A stretch of 64,000 nucleotides of DNA, from assembly GCA_021805865.1 (NCBI GenBank), contig JAJZDX010000002.1, forward strand, positions 62,001 through 126,000, in the 5' to 3' direction. Both the position numbers and the translations under genes were made by a program. The notes beneath the pieces are model-generated. The model had not been told where the DNA came from, did no database searches, and saw only the letters and a program-made list of their open reading frames with translations. Of this stretch, positions 38,469-52,684 are shown piece by piece (the first letter of the stretch is position 1; every line of letters begins with the position of its first letter). The stretch is from Pseudomonadota bacterium (GTDB taxonomy: Bacteria; Pseudomonadota; Gammaproteobacteria; Steroidobacterales; Steroidobacteraceae).

Positions 38469-40268
38469 ATGGGTCAGACTCCTTTTGAGGACAGCGAGGC
38501 CCTGCGCTCCGATCTCGGGGTCCTGCTGGGGGAGACGCCGCTGTTTCGCGGGCTGGATCCGGGGCTGCTTCGCCGGATCGCGGCCGCGGCGCAGTGGCTG
38601 TCTTTGCCGGGGGGGGCGACACTGTTTTCCGCCGGCGAGACGGCCGATGCGTTCTACGTCGTGTTGAGCGGCTCGCTCGGCGTACTGGCCGCCGAGGGCC
38701 GGGCCCAGAGCCGGTTCGTGGCGCGTCTCGCCGCCGGGGAGTCCGTGGGCGAGATGGGCCTGATCTCGGGCCGGCCACGCCTGTTCAACGTCGTGGCACT
38801 GCGCAACACCGAACTCGCGCGCATCTCGAGCAAGGCATTCAACGAGGTGCTGCGGGGCGAGTCCGAGGCGATGCTGCGCATCGCGCAGATGATGGTCGAG
38901 CGCTTGGCGCGGGTGGAAGGCGCTCCCCGGGTGCATCCTCGAGGAGCGTACACCTTCACGGTGCTGCCGCAGAGCCTGGAAGTCGACTTCGCCGCCTTCT
39001 CGACCGCGCTAGTCAAGGCGCTGTCGGAACTGGGACGGGCGGAGCTGGTATGGAGCGTACGGGCCCGGACGCACACCAGCCAGTGGTTCAACAGAATCGA
39101 GGCTGCCAACGACTACGTTGTCTACGTGGCAGACCCCACCCCGGACCGCTGGACCAAGCTGTGCGAGCGGCAGGCGGATGCGCTGCTGCTGTTGGCCCGG
39201 GCCGAGAGCCCGTCCGGCAGCTGGGCGGCGCTGCGATGGCCGCACGATCACAGCCTGACCCCACGGCGCTGGGAGCTGGTCCTGGCGCATGACAGCGCGA
39301 TCGAGACCGGGGCCGCGGCCCGCTGGCTCGGCATTCTGCCGGACATTCCTCACCACCACGTCCAGACGCCGGCGGATCACGCGAGGCTGGCCCGCATTCT
39401 GACCGGCCGAGGCGTGGGCCTGGTGCTGTCGGGTGGCGGGGCACGGGGGTTTGCTCACATCGGCGCGGTCAGGGCGCTGCGCGAGGCCGGTATTCCCATC
39501 GACCTGGTGGGCGGTACCAGCATGGGGGGCATCCTCGGGGCCGGTGTGGCGTTGCGGTGGAGTGTGAAGGAGCTGAGCGAGCGGTTCAGGCATTACTTCG
39601 TGGAATCGAAGCCGCTGCGCGATTACACACTGCCGTTCGTCTCGCTGGTCTCCGGCCGCAGGGTGAGCGCCATGCTCTACGAGGCGTTCGCCGACGTGGC
39701 CATCGAAGACCTGCCGCTCGCCTTCTTCTGCATATCGTCCAATCTGACGTCGGGCCACGCCCAGGTCCACCGACGAGGAGAGCTCTGGCGCGCCCTGCGA
39801 GCGTCCGTCTCCGTTCCCGGTGTGCTGCCGCCCGTCGTGCACGGCGGCCAGGTGCTGGTCGACGGCGGCGCAATGAACAACCTGCCGGTCGACGTCATGC
39901 TGGAGTTGGGCCGCGGGCCTGTCATAGGCTGCGACGCCGGCGCCGACCGCGCGTTCGCCACCCACGGCGACGATATCGATGTGCCGCTGCCCTGGCAGCT
40001 CATGCGCTGGATCAGGACCCGGCACCACCTGCCCAACATCTTCCAGATCCTCTGGCGCACCGGCATGATCAATAGCAACGCCATCACCGCCGGCCAACGC
40101 GTCAAGACCGACCTGCTGCTGCAGCCGCCGCTCGCCGAGATCGACATGCTCAACTGGAAGGCCTTCGACCGCGCCGTCCAGGCGGGCTACGAGTACACCA
40201 GCCGGCGCCTGGACGCGCTGCCGCCGGACTCGCCGCTGTGGAAAAGCGCGGGGGTGAGCGGGAGTTAG
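38469..40268 (+). CDS. Cyclic-nucleotide-binding patatin phospholipase
   Basis: A 599-residue NTE-like protein. A cNMP-binding domain at about residues 20-135 (LFSAGETADAFYVVLSGSLGV, GESVGEMGLISGRPRLFNVVA) precedes a linker. A patatin domain follows from about residue 315: oxyanion SGGGARGFAHIG, nucleophile Ser in GGTSMGG and the Asp in DGGAMNNLP. The combination suggests an esterase/phospholipase gated by cAMP or a similar nucleotide. The canonical phosphate-binding RxA is not obvious (RPRLFNV), so the domain may not bind cAMP. Confidence 0.88.
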   Translation: MGQTPFEDSEALRSDLGVLLGETPLFRGLDPGLLRRIAAAAQWLSLPGGATLFSAGETADAFYVVLSGSLGVLAAEGRAQSRFVARLAAGESVGEMGLISGRPRLFNVVALRNTELARISSKAFNEVLRGESEAMLRIAQMMVERLARVEGAPRVHPRGAYTFTVLPQSLEVDFAAFSTALVKALSELGRAELVWSVRARTHTSQWFNRIEAANDYVVYVADPTPDRWTKLCERQADALLLLARAESPSGSWAALRWPHDHSLTPRRWELVLAHDSAIETGAAARWLGILPDIPHHHVQTPADHARLARILTGRGVGLVLSGGGARGFAHIGAVRALREAGIPIDLVGGTSMGGILGAGVALRWSVKELSERFRHYFVESKPLRDYTLPFVSLVSGRRVSAMLYEAFADVAIEDLPLAFFCISSNLTSGHAQVHRRGELWRALRASVSVPGVLPPVVHGGQVLVDGGAMNNLPVDVMLELGRGPVIGCDAGADRAFATHGDDIDVPLPWQLMRWIRTRHHLPNIFQILWRTGMINSNAITAGQRVKTDLLLQPPLAEIDMLNWKAFDRAVQAGYEYTSRRLDALPPDSPLWKSAGVSGS

Positions 40269-40463
40269 GGGACCGGGCTCGACGGAATAAGACTTTGATT
40301 TCCCGTGCATTTGTGGCGGATCAGCCATCGGCGGCCGTGGGGGCGGAGCTCGCGAAAACATCCATGACACCGCCACGCGTTGGAGGTTGACAGCAACTCA
40401 GGAGCGGGTGCATCCTGCGGCGAAACAAACAGTCTTGGGTCGGTGCCTGGCAGGGGAGGATGA

Positions 40464-41474
<1,011 letters not shown>

Positions 41475-41559
41475 GGCGGATGTCGGAAGAATTGCCGGGT
41501 GCTCGCGCGTTTTGCGAGTCCACCCTCGCAGAATGTCAGTCGTGAGAACAAAGTCACCG

Positions 41560-41934
41560 AGGAGTCACCCGATCAAGGTCTTTGAGATCTCGACGCTCAA
41601 AGCCGGCCACGCCAAAAAGGCGGGAATTCGAGAGAGGCTCGCCGAGGTCCTCCGCCGGGGATGCGGCCAGGGCCTAACGGCCAGAAACCTCCAGAATTTC
41701 CGCCACGTGGCGCTGGCGTATCCGAAACTCGACCCAGTGGACCTGAGCCGACACCGCGGATTTTCCGATGCTCGAATTCTGCCGGCGCCAGCCGAAGCTT
41801 CCGCCCGGCCTTTCCCGAGGATCGCTACACGTGCGTCGGCGGAAGAATTCCCATGGTGGGCTGCCAGTTGGATGGCTCGACTCTTTACCACCCTGACGTT
41901 TGCCAAATTGGGTGAGTTATCACGAACAGAATAG
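41560..41934 (+). pseudogene. Degraded DUF1016 (YhcG-type) N-terminal domain
   Basis: An open frame just before cas3. The stretch KAGHAKKAGIRERLAEVL, then RGCGQGLTARNLQNFRHVALAYP, matches the N-terminal helical domain of DUF1016 proteins, which carry a C-terminal PDDEXK nuclease. A later WWAASWMARLFTTLTFAKLGELS resembles the end of that domain. The nuclease half and a clean start are missing. It is probably the remnant of a defence gene replaced at this position. The match is from memory of the family. Confidence 0.4.
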
Positions 41935-41944
41935 GTAGCTGAAA

Positions 41945-44356
41945 GTGGATTATCGCGATTTCTTCATCGAGGCCTACGGCAAGTCCAACGACCCAAGCTT
42001 TGGGCCATACGACTACCAAAGTCGTCTGGCCGAAGCAGCGTGGCCTGACCTCTTGGATGTCCCGACCGGCATGGGCAAGACTGCGGCCGTGGTCCTTGCC
42101 TGGCTCTGGAAGCGCGGCTGGCGCAAAGGTCGCAGGGAATCACAATCAGACGCCGATACACCGAGGCGTCTCATATTTTGCCTGCCGATGCGCGTGTTGG
42201 TCGAGCAAACAGTCACCAATATTGAAGGCTGGCTTGAGGCGCTCGGTCTCCACGCCAAACCCGGTGATGGAAAGATCGACGTCAACATCCTGATGGGTGG
42301 TGAAGAGGATGTCCGTAAGGCCGACTGGGCGAGCTATCCGGAGGAGGACGCCATCCTCGTCGGCACGCAGGACATGCTGCTTTCCCGCGCCTTGATGCGC
42401 GGCTATGGAATGAGCCGCTACCAGTGGCCGATCCATTTCGCGCTGCTGCACAGCGATACGTTCTGGGTGTTCGACGAAGTGCAATTGATGGGTGCAGGGC
42501 TGGCCACATCCGCACAGCTGGAAGCGTTCCGCCGCGCGTTTCCGCGCGCCAAAAGCAGTCGCACGCTTTGGGTATCCGCCACCTTGAATCGGGCCTGGCT
42601 GGATACGGTGGACCTTCATCCGCACGTATCTGCGCTCACCACCCACACGATCAACGCTCGAGACAGGGAGCAAGCCAGTGATCGACTGCGGGCGGACAAG
42701 TCGCTCATCAAAGCCTCTCTGTCGCTATCGAAAGACGCTGAAAACAAAACGGGTCTACAGGCGTATCTGCAAGAACTGCGCACTCTGGTGCTGGATGCCC
42801 ACGAACCCCGGACGCAAACGCTGGTCATCGTCAATCGTGTCGAGCGGGCGCAGCAATTATTCCGCCTGTTGCGTGAAAAGCGCCCGGACAAAGCCGATCT
42901 GCTGATCCACGCCCGCTTCCGTGCTGCCGAGCGTGTGGCGCAGGCGCGTCTTTTGCGTGATGAAGATGGCGCCGACCGCATCATAGTCGCCACCCAGGCT
43001 ATCGAAGCGGGTGTCGATATCTCCTCGAAAACCCTGGTGACCGAGCTGGCGCCCTGGACTTCCATGGTGCAGCGTTTCGGCCGCTGTAACCGCAATGGGG
43101 AACATAATCAAGGCGGCGCGCGCATCCTGTGGCTGGACATCGAGGATGAGGCTGATGCGCTACCCTACACGCACGAAGCACTGGCAATTGCCCGCCACAA
43201 GCTGGGGGAACTCAGCAGCGCCAGTCCGCAGAGCCTCCTTCCCAGCGACGAGACACGCCCCTTGACCGCCGTGCTGCGCCGCAAGGACCTGCTCGATCTA
43301 TTCAATACCGATCCCGACTTGTCCGGTTTCGACGTGGACATCTCCGACTACATCCGCGGCAGCGGCATGCCCGGCGTGCAGGCATTCTGGCGCGACTTCA
43401 AGGAAGATCCCAATGTTCCCAACATCCAGGGAAGACCGGACCGCCGAGAGCTATGTCCGGTATCCATCGCACAAGCGAAGGATTTCGGCAAACGCAAGGA
43501 CACCGCGCTTTGGCGCTGGGATACGCTGGACGAGCGCTGGGTCAAACTGGACCGCGAGCCACGCCCTGGCATGACGCTACTGCTGCGCGCAGCCGATGGC
43601 GGCTACGACGAGGCCATCGGCTTCGATGCCGCGCTCAAGAGGCCACCGGTGCCGGCTTTCACACCGGAGACGTCCCTGCCCGAGGATGCCTACGGCGAGG
43701 ACAGGCGTTCTCAGCAGCCAAAGCCCGTGGCGCTGCCCGAACACCTTGCTGATGTCGCCCGGCACGCCGCCGACCTGTGCGAGAAGGTGGGTGAGACGTC
43801 GCACAGGGACGCGCTGATCCGCGCCGGCCGCTGGCACGATCTCGGCAAGGCGCACGCGGTATTCCAGAAATCCATGTATCGCTGCAAGAAAACCGTCGGC
43901 GAGCAGCTGCTGGCCAAATCCGACTGCCGCGGCGCGATGCGCCATGAACGCCCGTACTTTCGCCACGAGTTCGCTTCGGCGCTCGCCTGGCTCGACCAGC
44001 ACGACGCCGAAACCGACTCCGACCTCATCGCGTATCTGATTGCTGCCCACCACGGCAAGGTTCGAATGAGCCTGCGCTCGATGCCCACCGAGGAGGCGAC
44101 GCAGGGCGTCAAGCGTTTCTCCCGTGGCGTCTGGGAAGGCGACACGCTGCCCGCACTGGACTTCGACGGCGAGCACAGCCGTGAGACCACGCTCAATTTG
44201 GCCTTGATGGAAATCGGCGAAGGGGATCAAGGGCCATCATGGACCGAGCGCACCTTGAGACTGCTGGACCAGCATGGCCCGTTCAGGCTGGCGTGGCTGG
44301 AAACCCTGGTACGTCTCGCCGACTGGCGCGCCTCGGCCGAGGAGCAGGAGCCATGA
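41945..44356 (+). CDS. cas3: CRISPR-associated helicase/nuclease Cas3, type I-G
   Basis: An 803-residue effector nuclease recruited by Cascade to unwind and shred target DNA. The helicase comes first: Walker A TGMGKT at residues 41-46, DEVQ box near 177, motif VATQAIEAGVDIS and the RFGRCNRNGE motif VI. The HD nuclease is at the C terminus (LADVARHAADLC, then RWHDLGKAH near 632, AHHGK), the reversed order typical of type I-G (I-U) Cas3. The start is GTG at 41945. Its stop overlaps the next ATG (ATGA), coupling it to the nucleotidyltransferase. Confidence 0.93.
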   Translation: MDYRDFFIEAYGKSNDPSFGPYDYQSRLAEAAWPDLLDVPTGMGKTAAVVLAWLWKRGWRKGRRESQSDADTPRRLIFCLPMRVLVEQTVTNIEGWLEALGLHAKPGDGKIDVNILMGGEEDVRKADWASYPEEDAILVGTQDMLLSRALMRGYGMSRYQWPIHFALLHSDTFWVFDEVQLMGAGLATSAQLEAFRRAFPRAKSSRTLWVSATLNRAWLDTVDLHPHVSALTTHTINARDREQASDRLRADKSLIKASLSLSKDAENKTGLQAYLQELRTLVLDAHEPRTQTLVIVNRVERAQQLFRLLREKRPDKADLLIHARFRAAERVAQARLLRDEDGADRIIVATQAIEAGVDISSKTLVTELAPWTSMVQRFGRCNRNGEHNQGGARILWLDIEDEADALPYTHEALAIARHKLGELSSASPQSLLPSDETRPLTAVLRRKDLLDLFNTDPDLSGFDVDISDYIRGSGMPGVQAFWRDFKEDPNVPNIQGRPDRRELCPVSIAQAKDFGKRKDTALWRWDTLDERWVKLDREPRPGMTLLLRAADGGYDEAIGFDAALKRPPVPAFTPETSLPEDAYGEDRRSQQPKPVALPEHLADVARHAADLCEKVGETSHRDALIRAGRWHDLGKAHAVFQKSMYRCKKTVGEQLLAKSDCRGAMRHERPYFRHEFASALAWLDQHDAETDSDLIAYLIAAHHGKVRMSLRSMPTEEATQGVKRFSRGVWEGDTLPALDFDGEHSRETTLNLALMEIGEGDQGPSWTERTLRLLDQHGPFRLAWLETLVRLADWRASAEEQEP

Positions 44357-44851
44357 AGCTCGCCGCCTTCGATGAGGTCGCCAAGGCTTTGGATGCTGCG
44401 CAAGTACGGTATCTCGTGGCCGGAGGTCTCGCCGTCAATGCGCATGGATACATCCGCCTCACGATGGACATCGACTTGGTGATCGCGCTCGACGCCGGCA
44501 ATATACGGTTGGCTTTCAACGCCCTGGCAAAAATCGGCTATCGTCCCACCGTGCCAATCGACGCCGACGCCTTTGCGCTGCCCGAACAACGCCAACGCTG
44601 GCGGGAAGACAAGGGCATGCAGGTGCTCAATTTTCACAGCGATGTCTTCCCCGGAACCTCCGTGGACGTTTTCGTGTACGAGCCATTCGACTTCGCGCAC
44701 GAATACGAAATCGCCATGCGCGGCGAGCTGCTGCCAGGCATCCTCGTGCGCTTTGTGTCTGTCCCCACCCTGATTCGTATGAAACAGGCGGCCGGCCGCC
44801 CTCGCGACTTGGATGATATCCAGCACCTCGAGTGGCTGCAGGAGAAATCCG

Positions 44852-44859
<8 letters not shown>
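44353..44859 (+). CDS. Nucleotidyltransferase embedded in the cas operon (AbiEii/MNT-like)
   Basis: A 168-residue nucleotidyltransferase with a pol-beta fold signature: GGLAVNAHGYIRLTMDIDLV, giving Gly24-Gly25, Asp39 and Asp41, and a third acid at Asp105 in SVDVFV. The end (LIRMKQAAGRPRDLDDIQHLEWL) is typical of small AbiEii/DUF1814-like enzymes, which transfer nucleotides to proteins or tRNA ends. It overlaps cas3 by 4 bp and csx17 by 8 bp, so it is translated with the effector genes. No HEPN/HepT or other toxin gene is beside it. It is not a known type I-G core component; the substrate is unknown. Confidence 0.85.
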
Positions 44860-48371
<3,512 letters not shown>

Positions 48372-48374
48372 GCC

Positions 48375-49868
48375 GTGCTCGCTCTGTCGTTTACCTTTCC
48401 CGCGGGACGTTATCACGCCACGCCCTGGGACCGCCATGTCAACGAAGGCGCCGTAGCATGGCCGCCGGAGCCGTGGCGTATCCTGCGAGGGTTGATCGCC
48501 ACATGGCACCACAAGGTCAAGCACGACGAAAAGTATGACGAAGCGGCGATGCTGGGCCTGATCGAATCGTTGACACAGGAATTACCTGCGTACGGTTTGC
48601 CGGCCGCGAGCCACGCCCATACCCGTCATTACATGCCGCAGTTTGCTGCGGGCAGGACCTCGCTGGTCTTTGATGCTTTCACGGCTATCAGGCGCAATGA
48701 CCCTCTAACCGTGATGTGGCCGAGTGTCGAGCTGCCGGACGGCCAGCGCGACCTGCTGGACGCGCTGCTCGCCGTCATGGGCTACCTTGGTCGCGCCGAA
48801 TCCTGGGTGGAGGCCAAACGTCTCACCGAAGCACCGACGGTCAACTGTATACCGGGCATAAAGGCGCTGGAAGCTAAAACCGGCGAAATCGGAGGCGAAC
48901 TCGTCACCCTCTACGCCCCGTTGCCCGCCGACGAATACCAGTCGCTGCGCCAGGGATTCCTTGCCGAAAAAAAGCGGGGGAAAAAGCTGGCCAGGACGCT
49001 TCCTGACAATTTGCTTGACGCACTCAGCGTGGACACTGCCGAGCTGCGCAAGCAGGGCTGGAGCCAGCCGCCCGCCGCGCGCAAGGTGAGCTACGTGCGT
49101 CCCTTCGATGCGCTGCGGCCACGCTACGCCACCCCCAGCGCCGAGGTGTCTGGCGCCACCACCGCGAGCTTCCTCGTGGTAGGCAGACCCCTGCCTCGCG
49201 TCGAGGAGACGTTACGCATCGGGGAGCTGATGCGCATGGCGGTGATGAGCCGGGCTAAGCGCGTATGTGGTGAGGACAGGGTCCCTTCCGTCTTCTCCGG
49301 ACACGACATGCCCAAAGGCAGCCGACACCGTCACGCTTTCTACCTGCCCTGGGATGCTAACCAAGACGGGCTGATCGACCGTGTGTTGCTGCACGTGCCC
49401 GGCGGCATGCGGGGCGAAGGGCGACCGATCGTAGAGGGAATGAGAAAACTCTGGAGCCGCGATGACGGTGAGTGGCGGCTTGTATTAGAGAGCATCGGCG
49501 GTTCGGATGTCGGGCAGGCCCTGACACAACCCAGCACGGAGTGGGAGTCCGTCACACCCTATCTGCATCCGTGGCATGTCAAAAGGCATTTCGATGTCGC
49601 GGCACAGATCAAACGCGAATGCCGAGAGCGCGGCTTGCCTGAGCCCGCGATGCTGGAACCGTTCGCCGAAGTAAAGGCGGGCAAGAACCGTAAACGCCGC
49701 CCGATTCATTATCGGCGCTTCCGCAGTCGCCAGGGACCCGCTCAGCCCGATCGTCTAGGCAGCTTTTGGCACCTGACGTTCCCCGAACCCGTTCGAGGCC
49801 CGCTGGCCCTCGGCTTCGCTTGCCACTTCGGCCTTGGCCTTTTCATTCCGACCCGAAGCGCGCGATAA
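48375..49868 (+). CDS. csb2: Cas5-Cas6 fusion (Csb2) of type I-G
   Basis: A 497-residue Csb2 (GSU0054 family) protein combining the Cas5 role at the crRNA 5' handle with Cas6 crRNA processing. The N-terminal FPAGRYHATPWDRHVNEGAVAWPPEPWRILRG is diagnostic. The Gly-rich C terminus GFACHFGLGLF resembles the Cas6-type RNA-binding loop. The start is GTG at 48375, 3 bp after csb1. It is the last gene of the effector operon; a ~1-kb decayed segment separates it from the adaptation genes. Confidence 0.92.
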   Translation: MLALSFTFPAGRYHATPWDRHVNEGAVAWPPEPWRILRGLIATWHHKVKHDEKYDEAAMLGLIESLTQELPAYGLPAASHAHTRHYMPQFAAGRTSLVFDAFTAIRRNDPLTVMWPSVELPDGQRDLLDALLAVMGYLGRAESWVEAKRLTEAPTVNCIPGIKALEAKTGEIGGELVTLYAPLPADEYQSLRQGFLAEKKRGKKLARTLPDNLLDALSVDTAELRKQGWSQPPAARKVSYVRPFDALRPRYATPSAEVSGATTASFLVVGRPLPRVEETLRIGELMRMAVMSRAKRVCGEDRVPSVFSGHDMPKGSRHRHAFYLPWDANQDGLIDRVLLHVPGGMRGEGRPIVEGMRKLWSRDDGEWRLVLESIGGSDVGQALTQPSTEWESVTPYLHPWHVKRHFDVAAQIKRECRERGLPEPAMLEPFAEVKAGKNRKRRPIHYRRFRSRQGPAQPDRLGSFWHLTFPEPVRGPLALGFACHFGLGLFIPTRSAR

Positions 49869-49934
49869 GCAAGTGCGTAGATGGGTGCCTCTACATTCCG
49901 ATGGCTTCGCATCGGTCGCCGCCTGACGCTGAAT

Positions 49935-50322
49935 TTAGGACGTTCTGTGTATGGCGCAATTCGTCGTGGTCATTCGAGCCGCTTTGATTTTGCGTTGCTT
50001 TAATCGAGAAGCAAGCCTACGCATCAGTTCTCTTAGGGAAATCGCGGTTATCCAGCCCGAGACCGGAAAAGTCTCGCTGACATCGTGCGCCAGATAGGCC
50101 TCGCGCGATGCGAGGACTTCCAGCGCAAGCGCAAAGCTCGGCGAGAGCGTCAGTTGCTGTCGAGCTCGTGATCTCCATGGCCGTTCGACGGCGCCGCCAT
50201 ACTCGCCTCTCCGCGGCTATCTGACACGTCAGAGTCTCTTTGCCTACCTGGCGCGGGCCGAGCAGAACCACGCAGGGTGGGTGGCGGAGGCGATCCTCAA
50301 TGAGGACGTGGAGGCGTCAGGC
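49935..50322 (-). pseudogene. Internally deleted AAA (DUF4143-type) ATPase remnant
   Basis: The minus strand shows the N-terminal end of an AAA_14/DUF4143 ATPase (LIEDRLRHPPCVVLLGPRQVGKETL), where the Walker A now reads GPRQVGKE, losing the normal Thr. About 50 codons later, after a frameshift, the C-terminal end of the same family appears (SPSFALALEVLASREAYLAH, SETFPVSGWITAISLRELM) and stops at TAA. Roughly 350 residues between them are gone. It is a clear relic lying between the effector and adaptation genes. Confidence 0.5.
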
Positions 50323-50964
50323 TATTATATTAGCGAATGCCGGATTTTTAATATAGACGTCAAACTGGCGGTATTCCACGGCCAGACTCCCTTATCCCGG
50401 GGGGGCGGGACTCGGCCAGGACAGAATCAGGTTGTGCTCGACCACCTCCCATGTGATCTCCAACTCGCCGTCGGTCGCGGACGACTTCTGTGCTTCTCTC
50501 GAAAAGAGAGTGTCGCTAGTAGTGCTGCTCGTCGTTTTGCCAGAGCAACGGCGTAACGTCGAACTGCGTCGCTGTAATCAGCCGATGGCATGCGCAATTT
50601 TCAAACATAAGTCCGTTCTTTGATGCTTTCTCCGACGGGACGCAGATGGCTTCGAATTCGAACTCCTGTTCGAGAGGTGGTTTTGGCGCGTTACTGCTGG
50701 CACGCTAGATGACACTTCCGACACTGCCTGAATTCACGTAGCACATGTCCGTCCGCATGTCAGCGTTGCCGGCAAGGAGACTTCTAGGGTGTGCCCATCG
50801 GCACTGTCGCGGGTAGTAGAATGGGAGTCATAAAGTGACGGAACTTAAGAGAAATGTGCGTTGGGTCGCATCTGAACACTGTGCGGCTGTTTGAGATGCG
50901 AACCGATCCACATACCATGTCTGCCTTTTGCCGTTATTCTGACAACCCTTGTGCAACGCGGGTT
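50323..50964. other. Degenerate spacer region before cas4-cas1
   Basis: No intact gene. On the minus strand a short frame ending at TAA near 50396 reads SATDGELEITWEVVEHNLIL, which vaguely resembles the end of an HWE-type histidine kinase. Another minus frame from about 50709 to 50516 is open for 64 codons with protein-like composition (EQEFEFEAICVPSEKASKNG) but has no recognised family. Both are low-confidence relics. The promoter for cas4-cas1 must lie toward the right end, but no clear boxes are seen. Confidence 0.3.
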
Positions 50965-52680
50965 ATGGGTGTTGCCGTGAACGCCGTGCAGCCGGATGCG
51001 TTTTCGCCGCCGCCGGAGCAGTCTGAGGTGCCCCTGCTGCCCGCCCGGATGGTCAACGAGTATCAGTACTGCCCTCGACTGGCCTACCTGGAATGGGTGC
51101 AGGGAGAGTGGGCGGAGTCCGTCGATACCGTGGAGGGGCGACATGCTCACCGGCGCGTCGACCGCCGTGGCGGAGATCTTCCCATCGTTGGCGATGGCGC
51201 GTCCGAAAAGGTGCACGCGCGCTCAGTGACCCTGTCTTCTGCGCGATTGGGTCTCATAGCTAGGATGGACTTGATCGAAGGGGAAGGCGAGCGGGTGACG
51301 CCGGTCGACTACAAGCGTGGCAAGCGGCCGCACGTCACCCGCGGTGCGTACGACCCCGAGCGGGTCCAGCTCTGCATCCAGGGAATGATTCTGCAAGAGC
51401 ACGGCTATACCTGTGAGGTCGGGATTCTCTACTACGTTCAGGGTCGCGAGCGAGTGGAAATTCCGTTTGACGAGGAGTTGCGCGTCCTGACACGGCAGGC
51501 CATAGCGGGTTTGAGGGGTATGGCCGCAGGAGGTCAAATTCCCCCTCCCCTTGAGGATAGCCCGAAATGCACTCGATGCTCGCTAGCTGCCATATGCCTC
51601 CCTGATGAGGTGAATTTCTTTCGCAGGATGGATGCTCCGCCCCGTCCGCTCGCGGTACCGCGCGACGACGCCTTGCCGCTATATGTCCAGGCACGTGGCG
51701 CGAAGGTCGCCAAGAATGGCGAGACCTTGGACATATATGTGGAGGATGAGAAGACACAGTCCATAAGACTCATCGATGTCTCACAGCTCGTCGTGATGGG
51801 TCAAGTCTACGTCACGACACCCACGTTGCACGAATTGATGAACAGGGAAATTCCTGTTTCTTGGTGCTCATTCGGTGGTTGGTTTTTAGGGCATACCGTC
51901 GGTGTTGGCCACAAGAACGTCGAAGTCCGCACGGCCCAGTACCGGGCGAGCTTCGATCCCCAGCATTGCCTGGGCCTCGCCAAGAGTGTCGTCGTTGCCA
52001 AAATTCAAAACCAGCGGACACTCCTGCGGAGGAACTGGAAGCTGGGTGAGGTGCCGGAAGACTTGATCGAAGGCTTCCAGCAAGATGTCCGCCGGGCGCA
52101 GCGCGCAGCGGACCTGGGGGAACTGTTGGGAGCGGAAGGACAGGCGGCAGCACGCTATTTTGGTACTTTCTCCGCGATGCTAAGCCGTACCGAAGGGGAG
52201 AAGGAAATGCGGTTCGACTTCACGACACGTAACCGCCGCCCTCCGACAGATGCCGTTAATGCGTTGCTGTCCTACGCCTACGCCCTGCTGGTTCGTGCCT
52301 GGACGATGGCGCTGACGGCGGTAGGCTTTGATCCTTATCGGGGATTTTACCACCAGCCTCGCTATGGCCGCCCGGCCCTTTCCCTCGATCTGATGGAGCC
52401 ATTCCGGCCGTTGATTGCGGACTCTGCGGTCATTCAGGCGATCAACAACGGAGAAGTCCGTCCATCTGACTTCACCAGTGCCGCGGGCAGTGTCGCATTG
52501 GATGACGGTGGTCGAAAGCGATTTATCTCCACCTACGAGCGACGAATGGACCAGGAGATCACCCACCCGGTATTTGGTTATAAGGTCAGCTACCGACGAA
52601 TCTTTGAGCTGCAAGCCCGGCTTCTTGCTCGGCACCTCCTGGGAGAGATCCCGGAGTATCCGAATTTCACGACCCGGTAG
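50965..52680 (+). CDS. cas4-cas1: Cas4-Cas1 fusion, CRISPR adaptation integrase
   Basis: A 571-residue fusion that trims prespacers and integrates them. The Cas4 half carries the first cluster Cys in NEYQYCPRLAYLEWV, RecB-type residues in TPVDYKRGKRPH, and the C-terminal Cys triad CTRCSLAAIC. The Cas1 half shows LYVQARGAKVAKNGETLDI, the catalytic Glu region and NRRPPTDAVNALLSYAYALL, and the catalytic His in FYHQPRYGRPALSLDLMEPFRPL. Cas4-Cas1 fusion is a hallmark of type I-G. ATG 50965 is preferred; in-frame ATGs at 50854, 50896 and 50917 would add up to 37 residues not matching the family. Confidence 0.93.
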   Translation: MGVAVNAVQPDAFSPPPEQSEVPLLPARMVNEYQYCPRLAYLEWVQGEWAESVDTVEGRHAHRRVDRRGGDLPIVGDGASEKVHARSVTLSSARLGLIARMDLIEGEGERVTPVDYKRGKRPHVTRGAYDPERVQLCIQGMILQEHGYTCEVGILYYVQGRERVEIPFDEELRVLTRQAIAGLRGMAAGGQIPPPLEDSPKCTRCSLAAICLPDEVNFFRRMDAPPRPLAVPRDDALPLYVQARGAKVAKNGETLDIYVEDEKTQSIRLIDVSQLVVMGQVYVTTPTLHELMNREIPVSWCSFGGWFLGHTVGVGHKNVEVRTAQYRASFDPQHCLGLAKSVVVAKIQNQRTLLRRNWKLGEVPEDLIEGFQQDVRRAQRAADLGELLGAEGQAAARYFGTFSAMLSRTEGEKEMRFDFTTRNRRPPTDAVNALLSYAYALLVRAWTMALTAVGFDPYRGFYHQPRYGRPALSLDLMEPFRPLIADSAVIQAINNGEVRPSDFTSAAGSVALDDGGRKRFISTYERRMDQEITHPVFGYKVSYRRIFELQARLLARHLLGEIPEYPNFTTR

Positions 52681-52684
52681 TCCG

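Noticed and set aside
40387-40392. TTGACA as a -35 box before the WYL gene
   Set aside because: No -10-like hexamer at the right spacing (GCATCC), so not reported as a promoter.
44813-44851. Upstream start for csx17 adding 13 residues
   Set aside because: Would lie deep inside the nucleotidyltransferase; ATG at 44852 overlaps its stop in the normal coupled way.
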